DNA of 64,000 bases from Acidovorax sp. NO-1 (GTDB lineage: Bacteria > Pseudomonadota > Gammaproteobacteria > Burkholderiales > Burkholderiaceae_C). The notes beneath the pieces are model-generated. The model saw only the letters and a program-made list of their open reading frames with translations. It had not been told where the DNA came from and ran no database searches. The stretch covers positions 1 to 64,000 of the forward strand of contig NZ_AGTS01000151.1 in the NCBI RefSeq assembly GCF_000238595.1. Direction: 5' to 3'. Made by a program: the position numbers and the translations under genes. Below are positions 36,931 through 45,659 of the stretch, piece by piece (position 1 is the first letter of the stretch; each line of letters starts with the position of its first letter).

Positions 36931-37558
36931 ATTGATCCACCTGCTGGTCGCCGATGACCGGCCAGTGCAGCGCAACGCGATAGAGCAGCGGTTTTTGGTG
37001 GCCACGCTGGCGGGCATGGCCGGTGCCGGGGTGTTGATGCTGGCCCTGTTCGGCCTGCGCCCCGGTTTGCTGGCGACCATGGCGCTGCCCATGTTCTGGG
37101 GCAAGCTGGTGTTTGCGGCTGCGCTGGCTGCTGCCGGGCTGGCGCTGCTGCGCCGCATGGCCCGCCCGGGCATGGCGGTGGGGCACGCGGCGCTGTGGCT
37201 GGCCATGCCGCCGCTGGTGCTGTGGGGCATGGCCTTGTGGGCGTTGTCGCAGGTGTCGGCTGCAGAGCGCATGCCGCTCATCCTGGGAAGCACCTGGCGC
37301 ACCTGTCCGTTCAGCATCGCGGCGCTGTCGGTGCCAGCGTTTGTGGCGAGCTTCTGGGCTCTCCGGGGGGCCGCGCCCACGCGCCTGGCGTGGGCGGGCG
37401 CCGGCGCCGGCTTGCTGGCAGGTGCGCTGGGTGCGCTGGTGTACGCCCTGCATTGCCCCGAAATGGCCGCCCCGTTCCTGGCGGTGTGGTACCTGGCGGG
37501 CATGGCGATTCCGACGGCGCTGGGTGCGGTGCTGGCGCCGCACCTGCTGCGCTGGTAG
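36917..37558 (+). CDS. NrsF-type (DUF1109) membrane anti-sigma factor
   Basis: 213 residues from ATG 36917 with AGGAGG at ideal spacing. An N-terminal cytoplasmic segment ([17 protein letters not shown]) is followed by six membrane helices. The family's two conserved cysteines are present in [10 protein letters not shown] and YALHCPEM, the residues implicated in metal/redox sensing by Caulobacter NrsF. It should hold the upstream-encoded sigma factor at the membrane until a signal arrives. Coupled to the sigma gene by overlap. Confidence 0.9.
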   Translation: MKTDELIHLLVADDRPVQRNAIEQRFLVATLAGMAGAGVLMLALFGLRPGLLATMALPMFWGKLVFAAALAAAGLALLRRMARPGMAVGHAALWLAMPPLVLWGMALWALSQVSAAERMPLILGSTWRTCPFSIAALSVPAFVASFWALRGAAPTRLAWAGAGAGLLAGALGALVYALHCPEMAAPFLAVWYLAGMAIPTALGAVLAPHLLRW

Positions 37559-37639
37559 CTGCGCCCTTCGCCGCTGTGCAGAGGTATCGCGCAGGACCAA
37601 GTGCTCTTGCGGTGTTTTCCCGTGTACTCCTTCAGGTTT

Positions 37640-37672
37640 GACTGATTGGTATTAAAAATATACCATTCAGTC
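37640..37672. promoter_or_regulatory. 13-bp inverted repeat, probable operator for the MipA gene
   Basis: GACTGATTGGTAT, a 7-nt AT spacer, and ATACCATTCAGTC; arms differ at one position. Located 32-64 nt upstream of the mipA ATG in an unusually AT-rich stretch. The layout is typical of a TetR-family operator, but no tetR gene lies beside it. Confidence 0.6.
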
Positions 37673-37703
37673 GTTTTGAAACCAACATGTACAGGATTTC
37701 GCC

Positions 37704-38534
37704 ATGCGCCCTGCCGTCCTTGCCATTTCCCCTTCTGCAGTTCGTATTGCAGCCCTGCTGACCGTCACCGCACTGGGGGCGGTGATGGCGTCTGGCGCCC
37801 ATGCCCAGGCCTTTGACGCGGTGCGCCTGTACGGCGCAGCGGCCGACCGCGATGGCGGAACCTTGGGGCTGGCTGTGGTAGCCGGGCATCAGTACATGGG
37901 CTCGGACGAGCGCCGCACGCGCGCCTACCCTGCCATTGACTACCGCTGGGCCAGCGGCTGGTTTGCGGGTACCACCAACGGCGTGGGCTACAACTTTTCG
38001 CGGCAGGCCGGTGTGCAATATGGTGTGCGCCTGACGGCAGACTTCGGCCGCGACGAGAGCCGCTCGGCGGTGTTGCGGGGCCTGGGGGACGTGGATGCCT
38101 GCCCGGAAATCGGTGCGTTTTACAACCTGCAACCCACGGCCCACACCTTTCTGACCTCATCGCTGCGCTACGGCGCGGGGCAGGGGCGCGATGGCCTGCT
38201 GCTGGACCTTGGGGCGGGCCTCACCGCGCAGGTAGCACCCGCATGGCGCGTGGGCGCGGGCGTAGCCACTACGTGGGCCAACGCGGCCTACACGCAGTCC
38301 TACTTTGGCGTCGATGCCGTCCAGGCTACCCGCAGCGGCCGAGGCGTTTACACAGCCGGCGCCGGTGTGCGGGATGTACGGGTGTCCGTGTCTGCCACCT
38401 ACGCCATCACGCCGCGCGCATCGGCCACGGCCGCGCTGTCGTACAGTCGGCTGCAGGGCGATGCCGCCCGCAGCCCCATCGTGCGCGACCGCGCCGGGGT
38501 CAACGGCGTTCTGGCGGTGGCATACGCGTTCTGA
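37704..38534 (+). CDS. MipA/OmpV-family outer membrane protein
   Basis: 276 residues. A signal peptide (1-35, cut near AHAQA) is followed by a beta-barrel with alternating hydrophobic strands: GTLGLAVVAGHQYMGSDERR, YPAIDYRWASGWFAG, GVGYNFS, and a C-terminal aromatic residue in VAYAF. The GSDERR and ending-in-F features are characteristic of MipA/OmpV. Members act as outer-membrane scaffold or stress-induced porin-like proteins. Preceded by a strong inverted repeat, so probably under a local repressor. Convergent with cca. Confidence 0.85.
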   Translation: MRPAVLAISPSAVRIAALLTVTALGAVMASGAHAQAFDAVRLYGAAADRDGGTLGLAVVAGHQYMGSDERRTRAYPAIDYRWASGWFAGTTNGVGYNFSRQAGVQYGVRLTADFGRDESRSAVLRGLGDVDACPEIGAFYNLQPTAHTFLTSSLRYGAGQGRDGLLLDLGAGLTAQVAPAWRVGAGVATTWANAAYTQSYFGVDAVQATRSGRGVYTAGAGVRDVRVSVSATYAITPRASATAALSYSRLQGDAARSPIVRDRAGVNGVLAVAYAF

Positions 38535-38576
38535 GGGCGTCTGCGGGTAAACGGGGCTGCGCGCCCGGAGGGGAGG

Positions 38577-39827
38577 TCACTCGGGCGCCGCTTCACGCAG
38601 CCAGTGCGCCACCGCATCCACCCGCGCCTGGTGGATCAGCGCACCCACCTTGGGCCCGGTGAGGCCCTGGGCTGCCGCCCGCGCAGCAATGTCGCGCGTG
38701 ACAACCGACTGTGCGGCCTGCAGCACGGCGGCCAGGCGCTGGCGCTGCGGGTAGGCGGCCTCGTCAAACCCCAGCCGCCCGCGTGCGTCGCACTCGCACG
38801 CCAGCAGAATCTCGGCAAACCGCTCTGGCTTGCGTATGGCGTCGCAGCGCTCCAGCAGGCGCACCAGCGCAGCGGCCGAAAGCTCGCCGCTGCGGTGGAT
38901 GTTGCCGTGCTCGCGCGCCACCACATCGGCCGTCTCGCGGCAGTCCACGGGTACACGCAGCCGTTCGGCAAGTGTCCTGAGCAGCCTGGCGCTGCGCTCT
39001 TCGTGGCCGATGTGGCGCGGCAACACGTGCGCGGGCGTGGTGCCCTTGCCCAGATCGTGCACCAGGCATGCGAAGCGCACCGTGAGCGGCGCCTGCAGCC
39101 GGGCGGACATGTCCAGCACCATCATCAGGTGCACGCCGGTGTCCACCTCGGGGTGGTATTCGGCCCGCTGGGGCACGCCCCACAGGCGCGCCACTTCGGG
39201 CAACAGCACCTGCAGCGCGCCGCACGCGCGCAGCACCTCGAACATGCGCGACGGTTTTTCTTCCATCAGCCCGCGCGCCAGCTCCTGCCACACGCGCTCG
39301 GGCACCAGGTGGTCCACCTCGCCATGCGCCACCATCTCGCGCATCAGCTGCATCGTTTCTGGCGCCACGGTGAAATCAGTGAACCGCGCCGCAAACCGCG
39401 CCACGCGCAGGATGCGCACCGGGTCTTCGCGGAACGAGTCGGTCACATGGCGCAGCACCCGCGCCTCGATGTCTTTGGCGCCAGAATATGGGTCAAAAAT
39501 GCCTCCAGCGCTTGTCCCATAAGCGCTAGTAGCTATTGCATTGATAGTGAGGTCGCGGCGGGAAAGGTCTTCTTCCAGCGTCACGTCGGGCGAGCTTTCC
39601 ACCACAAAGCCCCGGTAGCCCCGCCCGCTCTTGCGCTCGGTGCGGGCCAGTGCGTATTCCTCGCGCGTTTCGGGGTGCAAAAACACCGGGAAGTCGCGCC
39701 CCACCGGCAGATAGCCCAGCTCCAGCATCTGCTCGGGCGTGGCACCTACCACCACCCAGTCGTGGTCGTTCACCGGCCGGCCCAGCAGCTTGTCGCGGAC
39801 GGCGCCGCCCACCATGTAGATTTGCAT
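38577..39827 (-). CDS. cca: Multifunctional CCA tRNA nucleotidyltransferase/phosphatase
   Basis: 416 residues. Nucleotidyltransferase head [25 protein letters not shown], the [10 protein letters not shown] helix, and [15 protein letters not shown]-terminal HD domain shows [11 protein letters not shown] and HIGHEERSA, the phosphodiesterase/phosphatase part typical of gamma- and betaproteobacterial Cca. Adds or repairs the tRNA 3' CCA end. Residues ~94-112 are encoded by a dispersed repeat (copy G), placed between INAIA and IFDPYSG without frame loss, next to the active site. Confidence 0.95.
   Translation of the reverse strand: MQIYMVGGAVRDKLLGRPVNDHDWVVVGATPEQMLELGYLPVGRDFPVFLHPETREEYALARTERKSGRGYRGFVVESSPDVTLEEDLSRRDLTINAIATSAYGTSAGGIFDPYSGAKDIEARVLRHVTDSFREDPVRILRVARFAARFTDFTVAPETMQLMREMVAHGEVDHLVPERVWQELARGLMEEKPSRMFEVLRACGALQVLLPEVARLWGVPQRAEYHPEVDTGVHLMMVLDMSARLQAPLTVRFACLVHDLGKGTTPAHVLPRHIGHEERSARLLRTLAERLRVPVDCRETADVVAREHGNIHRSGELSAAALVRLLERCDAIRKPERFAEILLACECDARGRLGFDEAAYPQRQRLAAVLQAAQSVVTRDIAARAAAQGLTGPKVGALIHQARVDAVAHWLREAAPE
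39490..39548 (-). repeat. Dispersed palindromic repeat, copy G (inside cca)
   Basis: GGGTCAAAAATGCC, TCCAGCGCTTGTCCCATAAG, CGCTAGTAGCTATTG and CATTGATAGT. Read in frame in cca as [15 protein letters not shown]. Same orientation and frame as copies D and E. Confidence 0.88.
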
Positions 39828-39871
39828 GGAGCGAGTTTAGAACCTGCGCCGCGCCGTATATTCAACCCACC

Positions 39872-40336
39872 ATGCCTCCATCGTCTGAACTTTCCGACCT
39901 CACCATCGCCCAGCTCAACCCCGACGGCAGCATGCCCGTGCCCACGGCGCCGGACGCAGCCGCCAACGCGGCTGCCGAGGCCCTGCAGCGCGAGGCGCAG
40001 CTCGAAGCCTTGAAAGCCAAGGTGGATGACCTGCAGGAGATCCTGGCCAAGCCGCTCAACGACATCCTGGCCGAGCACGACAAGTTCAAGGAGATGGCGG
40101 CCGCATGGGATTCGTTCGGCGCCATGTGGATGCTGTCGCAGCGCGCCATGCGCCGCGTGGCGCTGGACCTGGCCGCCACGCAGGGCGTGAGCGAAGAAGA
40201 GGTGGTGGCCCGTGCGCTGGCCTATGCCAACCAGGTGCTCAACACCGAGGACGAAGACCTGGGCGGCACCATCGCCCCCGCCCAGCTGGCGCACATCGCA
40301 CGGCACAAGCCGTTTTTGCGCAAGCAGTTCCGCTAG
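39872..40336 (+). CDS. Uncharacterised coiled-coil protein
   Basis: 154 residues from ATG 39872. I do not recognise a named family. The N-terminal third is Ala/Pro-rich and probably disordered; residues ~45-75 form a coiled coil (EAQLEALKAKVDDLQEILAK); the C-terminal half is helical with QRAMRRVALDLAATQGVSEE. No signal peptide or membrane segment. It lies between divergent cca and convergent GST genes. Codon use matches its neighbours, so it is likely a real, lineage-restricted gene. Confidence 0.75.
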   Translation: MPPSSELSDLTIAQLNPDGSMPVPTAPDAAANAAAEALQREAQLEALKAKVDDLQEILAKPLNDILAEHDKFKEMAAAWDSFGAMWMLSQRAMRRVALDLAATQGVSEEEVVARALAYANQVLNTEDEDLGGTIAPAQLAHIARHKPFLRKQFR

Positions 40337-40344
40337 CGGGCCCT

Positions 40345-41028
40345 TCAGCGCCGCAGGCGGTAGGGCTCTTCAAAGGCCAGAAAGTCCTTCTCGGCCAGGG
40401 CCTCGTCGACCCAGGCCTGCACGCCCGGCAGGGCGCGCACGCGGTCCACATAGTCTTTGATAGCGGCGGGCACAGGCAGTGCGTAGGTGTGCAGGCGCAT
40501 GCACACGGGGGCAAAGTAGGCGTCGGCCACGGTGAATTCGCCAAACAGCAGGGGGCCGCCGTGCTCTTGCAGCAGCGCGCTCCACATGTCCACCAGGCGC
40601 TGCACGTCGGCGCGCACGCCGGCCTGGTCGCGCCAGATCAGCGCGCCCGTGTCGGGCAGGTGGGCCTCGATGTTCATGGGGCAGTGGCTGCGCAGGGCGG
40701 TGAAGCCGCTGTGCATCTCGGCGCAGACGCTGCGTGCGCGAGCGCGTGCCTTGGCGTCTGCGGGCCAGAGCTTCTTGTCGGGGTGGGTTTCGGCCACGTA
40801 TTCGGCAATCGCCAGCGTGTCCCACACCACCAGGTCACCATCCACCAGCACCGGCACCTTGCCCGTGGGGCTCACGGGTCCCATCGTGCGCTTGAACTCC
40901 GAGTTGGCGTCAAAGCTGTCGAAGCGCACGCGCACTTCTTCAAACACGATGCCCGCCTGCTTGAGCAGCACCCAGGGGCGCATGGACCAGGACGAGTAGT
41001 TCTTGTTGCCGATATAAAGCTTGAGCAT
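40345..41028 (-). CDS. Glutathione S-transferase family protein
   Basis: 227 residues. The N-terminal thioredoxin-like domain begins LKLYIGNKNYSSWSMRPWVL (Ser-rich active-site turn), has the cis-Pro glutathione contact in GKVPVLVDGD and continues to DTLAIAEYVAE; the helical C-terminal domain includes GEFTVADAYFAPV with the N-capping motif. The YSSWSMRPW start resembles the YfcF-like/zeta-related GST branch. Substrate unknown. A ribosome site AGAGG precedes the ATG. Confidence 0.9.
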   Translation of the reverse strand: MLKLYIGNKNYSSWSMRPWVLLKQAGIVFEEVRVRFDSFDANSEFKRTMGPVSPTGKVPVLVDGDLVVWDTLAIAEYVAETHPDKKLWPADAKARARARSVCAEMHSGFTALRSHCPMNIEAHLPDTGALIWRDQAGVRADVQRLVDMWSALLQEHGGPLLFGEFTVADAYFAPVCMRLHTYALPVPAAIKDYVDRVRALPGVQAWVDEALAEKDFLAFEEPYRLRR

Positions 41029-41126
41029 GGTGGGCCTCTGAAGTGAAGAGATCAGCCCGCCATGCTAGCGGCTACCGGGCGCAGCCGCGATGCCAAAAAT
41101 CGGCCTGAATGATGCGCAGCAGGCAT

Positions 41127-41146
41127 CACCGGCCACCGGGCCGGTG
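41127..41146 (-). terminator. Strong hairpin after the 5-formyl-THF cyclo-ligase gene
   Basis: CACCGGCC-ACCG-GGCCGGTG is a perfect 8-bp stem with a 4-nt loop, two nt beyond the stop codon at 41148. No U-tract follows on the minus strand, so it may terminate weakly or stabilise the 3' end. Confidence 0.5.
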
Positions 41147-41147
41147 G

Positions 41148-41720
41148 TCAGACCGGCCAGACCACGCCGTTGTCGTTCAGGATGGCATCGAGCGGAAGAT
41201 CGAACTCTTCGGGCTCAAAGTCGTCCAGATAGCCATGCGTGAAACCAAGACCCACGGTAAAAGGCTGCGGCTGCAGCGTGGCCAGGGTGCGGTCGTAAAA
41301 GCCACCACCGTAGCCCAGCCGGTAGCCGCCCGGCGCGTAGCCCACGCAGGGCACAAACAGCAGCGTGGGCACGATGACCTCGGTGTCCTTGGGCTTGGGG
41401 ATGCCGTAGGCGTCTTCTTCCATGGGGCAGCCGGGGTACCAGGCGTGGAAGGTGAGCGTCTTGTGCTGCTTGTTGACCACGGGCAGGCCGATGCGGCGCA
41501 GCTGGGGTTCGTCCAGCAGCTCGCCGTCTTCCTTCCAGCGGTGCAGGGCGGGCAGGGGGTCGAACTCGCCCTTGATGGGCCAGTAGGCGCCGATCACCGT
41601 ATCCGGCCGGTTCACCAGCCAGATGCGCATCACCTGCTGCAACAGGTCGGATCGCTGCAGGCGGTCGGGCAGGTTGAGGCGTTCTTCAATCAATGCGCGC
41701 CGAAGGGCTGCTTTGTCCAT
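41148..41720 (-). CDS. 5-formyltetrahydrofolate cyclo-ligase family protein
   Basis: 190 residues. The ATP-dependent cyclo-ligase motif RLGYGGGFYDRTLA is present with its preceding PGGY, along with the N-terminal basic helix MDKAALRRALIEERLNL and IGAYWPIKGEFDP. Converts 5-formyl-THF to 5,10-methenyl-THF and so rescues a storage or dead-end folate. In proteobacteria it is often linked to 6S RNA (ssrS-ygfA), but I see no 6S-like structure here. Divergent from the lytic transglycosylase gene. Confidence 0.9.
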   Translation of the reverse strand: MDKAALRRALIEERLNLPDRLQRSDLLQQVMRIWLVNRPDTVIGAYWPIKGEFDPLPALHRWKEDGELLDEPQLRRIGLPVVNKQHKTLTFHAWYPGCPMEEDAYGIPKPKDTEVIVPTLLFVPCVGYAPGGYRLGYGGGFYDRTLATLQPQPFTVGLGFTHGYLDDFEPEEFDLPLDAILNDNGVVWPV

Positions 41721-41734
41721 CAGATAATTCCCCC

Positions 41735-43720
41735 ATGCAATTTCTCAGAGCGATTCTGACACCCCTTGTGGCCGCTACCGTGCTGGCCGCCACCGCGCCC
41801 CTTGTCCTGGCGCAAAACCGTGGTGACGAGACCCTGCTGGAGATGCACCAGGCCTTCCGCAAGGGCGACCGCAGCAAGCTGGCGCAGCTGCTGCCCGCTG
41901 CACGCGGGCATGCGCTGGAGCCCTGGGCGGCCTACTGGGAGCTCAAGGCGCGCCTGGGCGAGGCACAGCCGGCCGAAATCCAGTCGTTTTTGCAGCGCTA
42001 CGCGGGCAGCTACCAGGAAGACCGCCTGCGCAACGACTGGCTGCTGCTGCTGGGCCAGCGGCGCGACTGGTCGCAATTTGCCGAACAGCACCCCCACTTT
42101 CGCATGTCGGACGACCGTGAGGTGCGCTGTTACGCCCTGCTGATCGACCAGATCAAGGGCACCGCGCCCGCCACTGCGGCAGACGAAGTGCGCCGCAACT
42201 GGTATGCACAGCGCGATGCCGACGACGGCTGCACCCACGCGGCGGGCGAGTTTTTCAGCTACAAGAAGCTCTCGGCGCTGGATGTCTGGCGCAAGGCCCG
42301 GCTGGGTGCCGAAGCCAACCGCCCGCGCGCGGTGCGGGCGGCGGTGGAGATCGTGGCCCCCGAGGCGCTGGGGCAGCTCAAAGAGGCTTTGGACGCGCCC
42401 AGCAAATACCTGTCTTCGCGCTCCACAGCCGGTGGCCGGGTGCGCCAGGAGCTGGTGTTGCTAGCCCTCATCCGGCTGGCTGGGGGCGACCCCGATGGCG
42501 CCGCCCACCAGCTCGACAGCAAGTGGAGCGAATACCTTTCTGCCGAAGAGCGCAACTGGGCCTGGGGCGTTATTGGCAAATCTGCCGCGCAGAAGCTGGC
42601 GGGCAGCGCGCACGGCTATTTCTCCAACGTGACGCGCAGCAGCCACCTCAACGACGACTTGCTGGGCTGGAAGGTGCGCGCCGCCTTGCGCGCCGGCCAG
42701 TGGAAAACGGTGAGCAATGCCGTGGACGCCATGAGCGACGAGGCCCGTCAGGACAGCACCTGGGTGTACTGGAAGGCGCGCGCCTTGCTGGCGGGCAAGC
42801 CCGGCGAGGCGGACCGTGCCGAGGCGCGCCAGCTGCTGGAAGGCATTGCCAGCACGCGCGGCTTTTACGAAATGCTGGCGCTGGAGGAGCTGGGCCAGCG
42901 CATCACCACGCCGCCCGCCCCCGCGCCGCTCACGGCCGAGGAAAAGGCCGCCGCCCGCGCCAACCCAGGGCTGAATCGCGGCCTGTACGCCATCCTGCTC
43001 GGGCTGCGCAGCGAAGGCGTGCGCGAGTGGAACTACACCACCAACCTGCACCAGAGCGGCGGCATGGGCGACCGCGAGCTGCTGGCCGCCGCCGACTTCG
43101 CCTGCCAGCGCGAGGTGTGGGACCGCTGCATCAACACCAGCGAACGCACCAAGAGCGTCGTCGATGTCGCGCAGCGCTTTCCCACGCCGTTTCGCAGCGC
43201 GGTGGTGGAGCGCGCCAACGCTATCGGCCTGGACCCGGCCTACGTGTACGGCCTGATCCGCCAGGAAAGCCGCTTCATCATGGATGCGCGCTCGCACGTC
43301 GGCGCATCGGGCCTCATGCAGGTCATGCCCGCCACGGCGCGCTGGACGGCCCGCAAGATCGGCATGACCAACTTCACCGCCGACCAGATCAACGACCGCG
43401 ACACCAACATCGCCATCGGCACGGCCTACCTCAAGCTGGCGCTGGATGATTTTGCGGGCTCCATGCCCATGGCCGCCGCGGCCTACAACGCCGGCCCCGG
43501 CCGCCCGCGCAGCTGGCGCAACGGCCCCGTGCTGGATGCCGCCATCTGGGCCGAGAACGTGCCCTTTGCCGAAACGCGCGACTACGTGAAGAAGGTGCTG
43601 TCCAACACCACCAACTACGCCGCCATGCTCACGGGGCAGCCGCAGTCGCTCAAAAGCCGTCTGGGCACCGTCGGCCCGCGTGATGCGGCCGCGCCCGAGG
43701 TGAACAAGGACCTGCCTTGA
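41735..43720 (+). CDS. Soluble lytic murein transglycosylase (Slt70-type)
   Basis: 661 residues from ATG 41735. A signal peptide (1-26, ending VLAQ) leads a long superhelical alpha-domain (~30-480) and a C-terminal goose-lysozyme-like SLT domain with catalytic Glu511 in LIRQESRFIMDARS, GLMQVMPATARW and AYNAGPGRPRSW. Cuts peptidoglycan glycan strands to form 1,6-anhydromuramic ends in the periplasm. Divergent from the cyclo-ligase gene with only 14 nt between starts, so their promoters overlap coding sequence. Confidence 0.95.
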   Translation: MQFLRAILTPLVAATVLAATAPLVLAQNRGDETLLEMHQAFRKGDRSKLAQLLPAARGHALEPWAAYWELKARLGEAQPAEIQSFLQRYAGSYQEDRLRNDWLLLLGQRRDWSQFAEQHPHFRMSDDREVRCYALLIDQIKGTAPATAADEVRRNWYAQRDADDGCTHAAGEFFSYKKLSALDVWRKARLGAEANRPRAVRAAVEIVAPEALGQLKEALDAPSKYLSSRSTAGGRVRQELVLLALIRLAGGDPDGAAHQLDSKWSEYLSAEERNWAWGVIGKSAAQKLAGSAHGYFSNVTRSSHLNDDLLGWKVRAALRAGQWKTVSNAVDAMSDEARQDSTWVYWKARALLAGKPGEADRAEARQLLEGIASTRGFYEMLALEELGQRITTPPAPAPLTAEEKAAARANPGLNRGLYAILLGLRSEGVREWNYTTNLHQSGGMGDRELLAAADFACQREVWDRCINTSERTKSVVDVAQRFPTPFRSAVVERANAIGLDPAYVYGLIRQESRFIMDARSHVGASGLMQVMPATARWTARKIGMTNFTADQINDRDTNIAIGTAYLKLALDDFAGSMPMAAAAYNAGPGRPRSWRNGPVLDAAIWAENVPFAETRDYVKKVLSNTTNYAAMLTGQPQSLKSRLGTVGPRDAAAPEVNKDLP

Positions 43721-43768
43721 CGCAGGGGTTGCCGAAGACTGGGGCAGGCGGTGAATGGAAGAATAACG

Positions 43769-43841
43769 GTTTTGCTATAAATATAAGAGCTGTCAGCGCT
43801 TGGTCGATAAGCGCTGAAGCCTGATTTGATTGTGATTTTTT
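43769..43841 (+). repeat. Dispersed palindromic repeat, copy H
   Basis: TTTTGCTATAAATATAAG, AGCTGTCAGCGCTTGG, TCGATAAGCGCTGAAGCC and TGATTTGATTGTGATTTTTT: a full-length copy in the gap before the DUF4124 gene, ending just upstream of its GGGAGGAG ribosome site. Confidence 0.85.
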
Positions 43842-43853
43842 GGGAGGAGAGGG

Positions 43854-44453
43854 ATGACAAAGCGCAAAGAGATGGTGGCTGCTGCGGCCATCGGACTCAT
43901 GCTGTGGGCGACCTGCGGGGCTGCCCAGGCGCAGCCGGTCTACAAATGGGTGGACGAGAACGGCAAGACCCACTACGGATCACAGCCACCGCCCGCCAAG
44001 CCGGACGCCGCGCCCCTCAAGCTGCAAGGCAGCAACGGTACCAGCGGCGGCGCGGGTGCGGCCGGCAAGGGCAGCGCCAGCGCCCGTGCCCAACAGGAAT
44101 ACAACCCCGACGGCACCAAGAAGGTTCCCAAGGACGTGGCGGAGTTCGGCAAGGCCCTCAAGGATTCTCTGGGCAAGGTGGACAGCAAGCAGGTGCCGCT
44201 GAACTGCACCGCGGCTGTGGACAACATCCAATACCAGGCCGACCTGATGCTGGAAGTGGGCCAGAAGAACGTGCGCGACGGCTACATGACACAGGCGGCT
44301 TTCGACGCCACGGCGCCCAAGATCCGCGAAGCCAGGGGCAAGTACAGCGTGTCGGACTGCCAGGGGGCGTCAGGCAACAAGAAGTCGTTCTACCAGTGCA
44401 TGTCCAGCAGCTACAACCACGTGACGGGTTGCGACAAGCAGTTCAAGCACTGA
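43854..44453 (+). CDS. Secreted DUF4124-domain protein
   Basis: 199 residues. Signal peptide 1-26 (AAAAIGLMLWATCGAAQA), then the DUF4124 domain VYKWVDENGKTHYGSQPPP. A Gly/Ser/Ala-rich linker (~60-85) leads to a C-terminal part with four cysteines that I do not recognise. DUF4124 proteins are periplasmic and of unknown role. A strong ribosome site (GGGAGGAG) precedes the ATG and a dispersed repeat lies just upstream. Confidence 0.85.
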   Translation: MTKRKEMVAAAAIGLMLWATCGAAQAQPVYKWVDENGKTHYGSQPPPAKPDAAPLKLQGSNGTSGGAGAAGKGSASARAQQEYNPDGTKKVPKDVAEFGKALKDSLGKVDSKQVPLNCTAAVDNIQYQADLMLEVGQKNVRDGYMTQAAFDATAPKIREARGKYSVSDCQGASGNKKSFYQCMSSSYNHVTGCDKQFKH

Positions 44454-44456
44454 CCT

Positions 44457-44476
44457 GCTGAGCCCGGGCCCTCAGC
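44457..44476. terminator. Hairpin between convergent genes
   Basis: GCTGAG-CCCGGGCC-CTCAGC, 6-bp stem with a GC-rich loop that can pair further, in the 30-nt gap between the DUF4124 and MBL stop codons. Could serve both directions; no U-tract. Confidence 0.35.
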
Positions 44477-44483
44477 CAGGCGC

Positions 44484-45443
44484 TCATGCGTTGTGCAGCA
44501 TCTGCGCGTGGCGGGTGGCTGCGCCTGAGCGCACCAGCTCATCGGCCAGATGGGCGAGCCATTCGCCTTCGGCCTGCTCGGCAAAGTGGCGTGCGCGCAG
44601 CATGCCGAAGTAGGGTGTGGCCTGCGCCCAAGCCCTGAGGTCTTCCATGCGGATCTGCTGCCACTCCAGCAGCTTGTACTTGAGCAGCACCTTGGCTGCA
44701 TACATCGCGTGTTTGCCCGGGTTGCGCACAAAGCCGTCGAGGCGCCGCCGTGCGCCGTCGATGGCGCGGGGGGCATCGGCAAATACGGGGCCGTGGCCGG
44801 GGATGACCACCCGGGGCGAGAGCTTTTCGATCACGTCCAGCGTGGCGGCGACATCGGCAAACGCATCGTCACCCTCCAGCTCGGGAAACACCACGCCAAA
44901 ACCGTTTTCCCACAGTGCGTCGGCCGAGATCAGGATGCGGTCCCGGGGCTCGAACAACACCACCGAATGGGGGTCGTGGCCGGGCGCAGCGTGCACCTGC
45001 CACGGGGTATCGCCCAGCAGCACGCTGGAGCCCGGCTCCAGCACCGCCTCAAAGCGGAACTGCGGGCATTCCTGGCCGGTGGGGGTGTAGCTCAGCGCAT
45101 AGGCGTCCCACTGGCGCACCTGGGTGGCCTGGCCCGGGGGGATGGCCGTGTGCACGGCAGGCCATGCACGTTGCAGCGCGGCGTTGCCGCCGCAGTGGTC
45201 GCTGTGCAGGTGGGTGTTGAGCACCCGGTCCAGCGCCCGCCCGCCGAGGGCATCCTGCACCAGCGCCACGGTCTGGTCCGCATGGCTGCAGTAGCCGGTG
45301 TCCACCAGTGCGGTGTCGTGCTGGCCGATGAAGAGGATGTTGTTGGCCGACAGCCAGCCGCGTTCCAGGACGGTGATGGCAGGGGGAAGAAGCGCGTGGG
45401 GAGCGGGGCTGTGGGGCATGGGCGGCATGAGGGGCGTGGTCAT
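44484..45443 (-). CDS. Metallo-beta-lactamase-fold hydrolase
   Basis: 319 residues from ATG 45443. The metal-binding HxHxDH motif is NTHLHSDHCGG; further ligands are in HAAPGHDPHSV, LISADALWENG and VIPGHGPVF. The C-terminal third is helical. Related to glyoxalase II-like and hydrolase families; no substrate can be read. No ribosome site is evident before the chosen start. Downstream of fadD but separated by a strong hairpin, so probably independently transcribed. Confidence 0.88.
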   Translation of the reverse strand: MTTPLMPPMPHSPAPHALLPPAITVLERGWLSANNILFIGQHDTALVDTGYCSHADQTVALVQDALGGRALDRVLNTHLHSDHCGGNAALQRAWPAVHTAIPPGQATQVRQWDAYALSYTPTGQECPQFRFEAVLEPGSSVLLGDTPWQVHAAPGHDPHSVVLFEPRDRILISADALWENGFGVVFPELEGDDAFADVAATLDVIEKLSPRVVIPGHGPVFADAPRAIDGARRRLDGFVRNPGKHAMYAAKVLLKYKLLEWQQIRMEDLRAWAQATPYFGMLRARHFAEQAEGEWLAHLADELVRSGAATRHAQMLHNA

Positions 45444-45584
45444 TGCAGCGGCAGGGTGCCACGGCGTGCGGTAACGCGCCAGCGTACCCCACGCGCCGGG
45501 GTAACCAAGCCCTCCAAAACCCGCAATCAACAATGAAGGGCCAGGGCCAGGGTGCGGTGGCGGCCGCCCTGGTGTGGGCTGCAA

Positions 45585-45606
45585 CAAGGGCGCCGAAGCG
45601 CCCTTG
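45585..45606 (-). terminator. Terminator hairpin after fadD (UUCG tetraloop)
   Basis: CAAGGGCGC-CGAA-GCGCCCTTG is a perfect 9-bp stem; read on the minus strand the loop is TTCG, the extra-stable UUCG tetraloop. It lies ~55 nt after the fadD stop. No T-run, but the stem is the strongest seen in this window. Confidence 0.65.
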
Positions 45607-45659
45607 GGAATGAAATGGTGAAGCAGTAATGCGGTGGGGGCTCAGCGCCCCCCGGCGCA

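Noticed and set aside
41029-41147. 6S RNA next to the 5-formyl-THF cyclo-ligase gene
   Set aside because: The gap is only 119 nt and holds a single GC hairpin; no room or structure for a ~180-nt 6S RNA.
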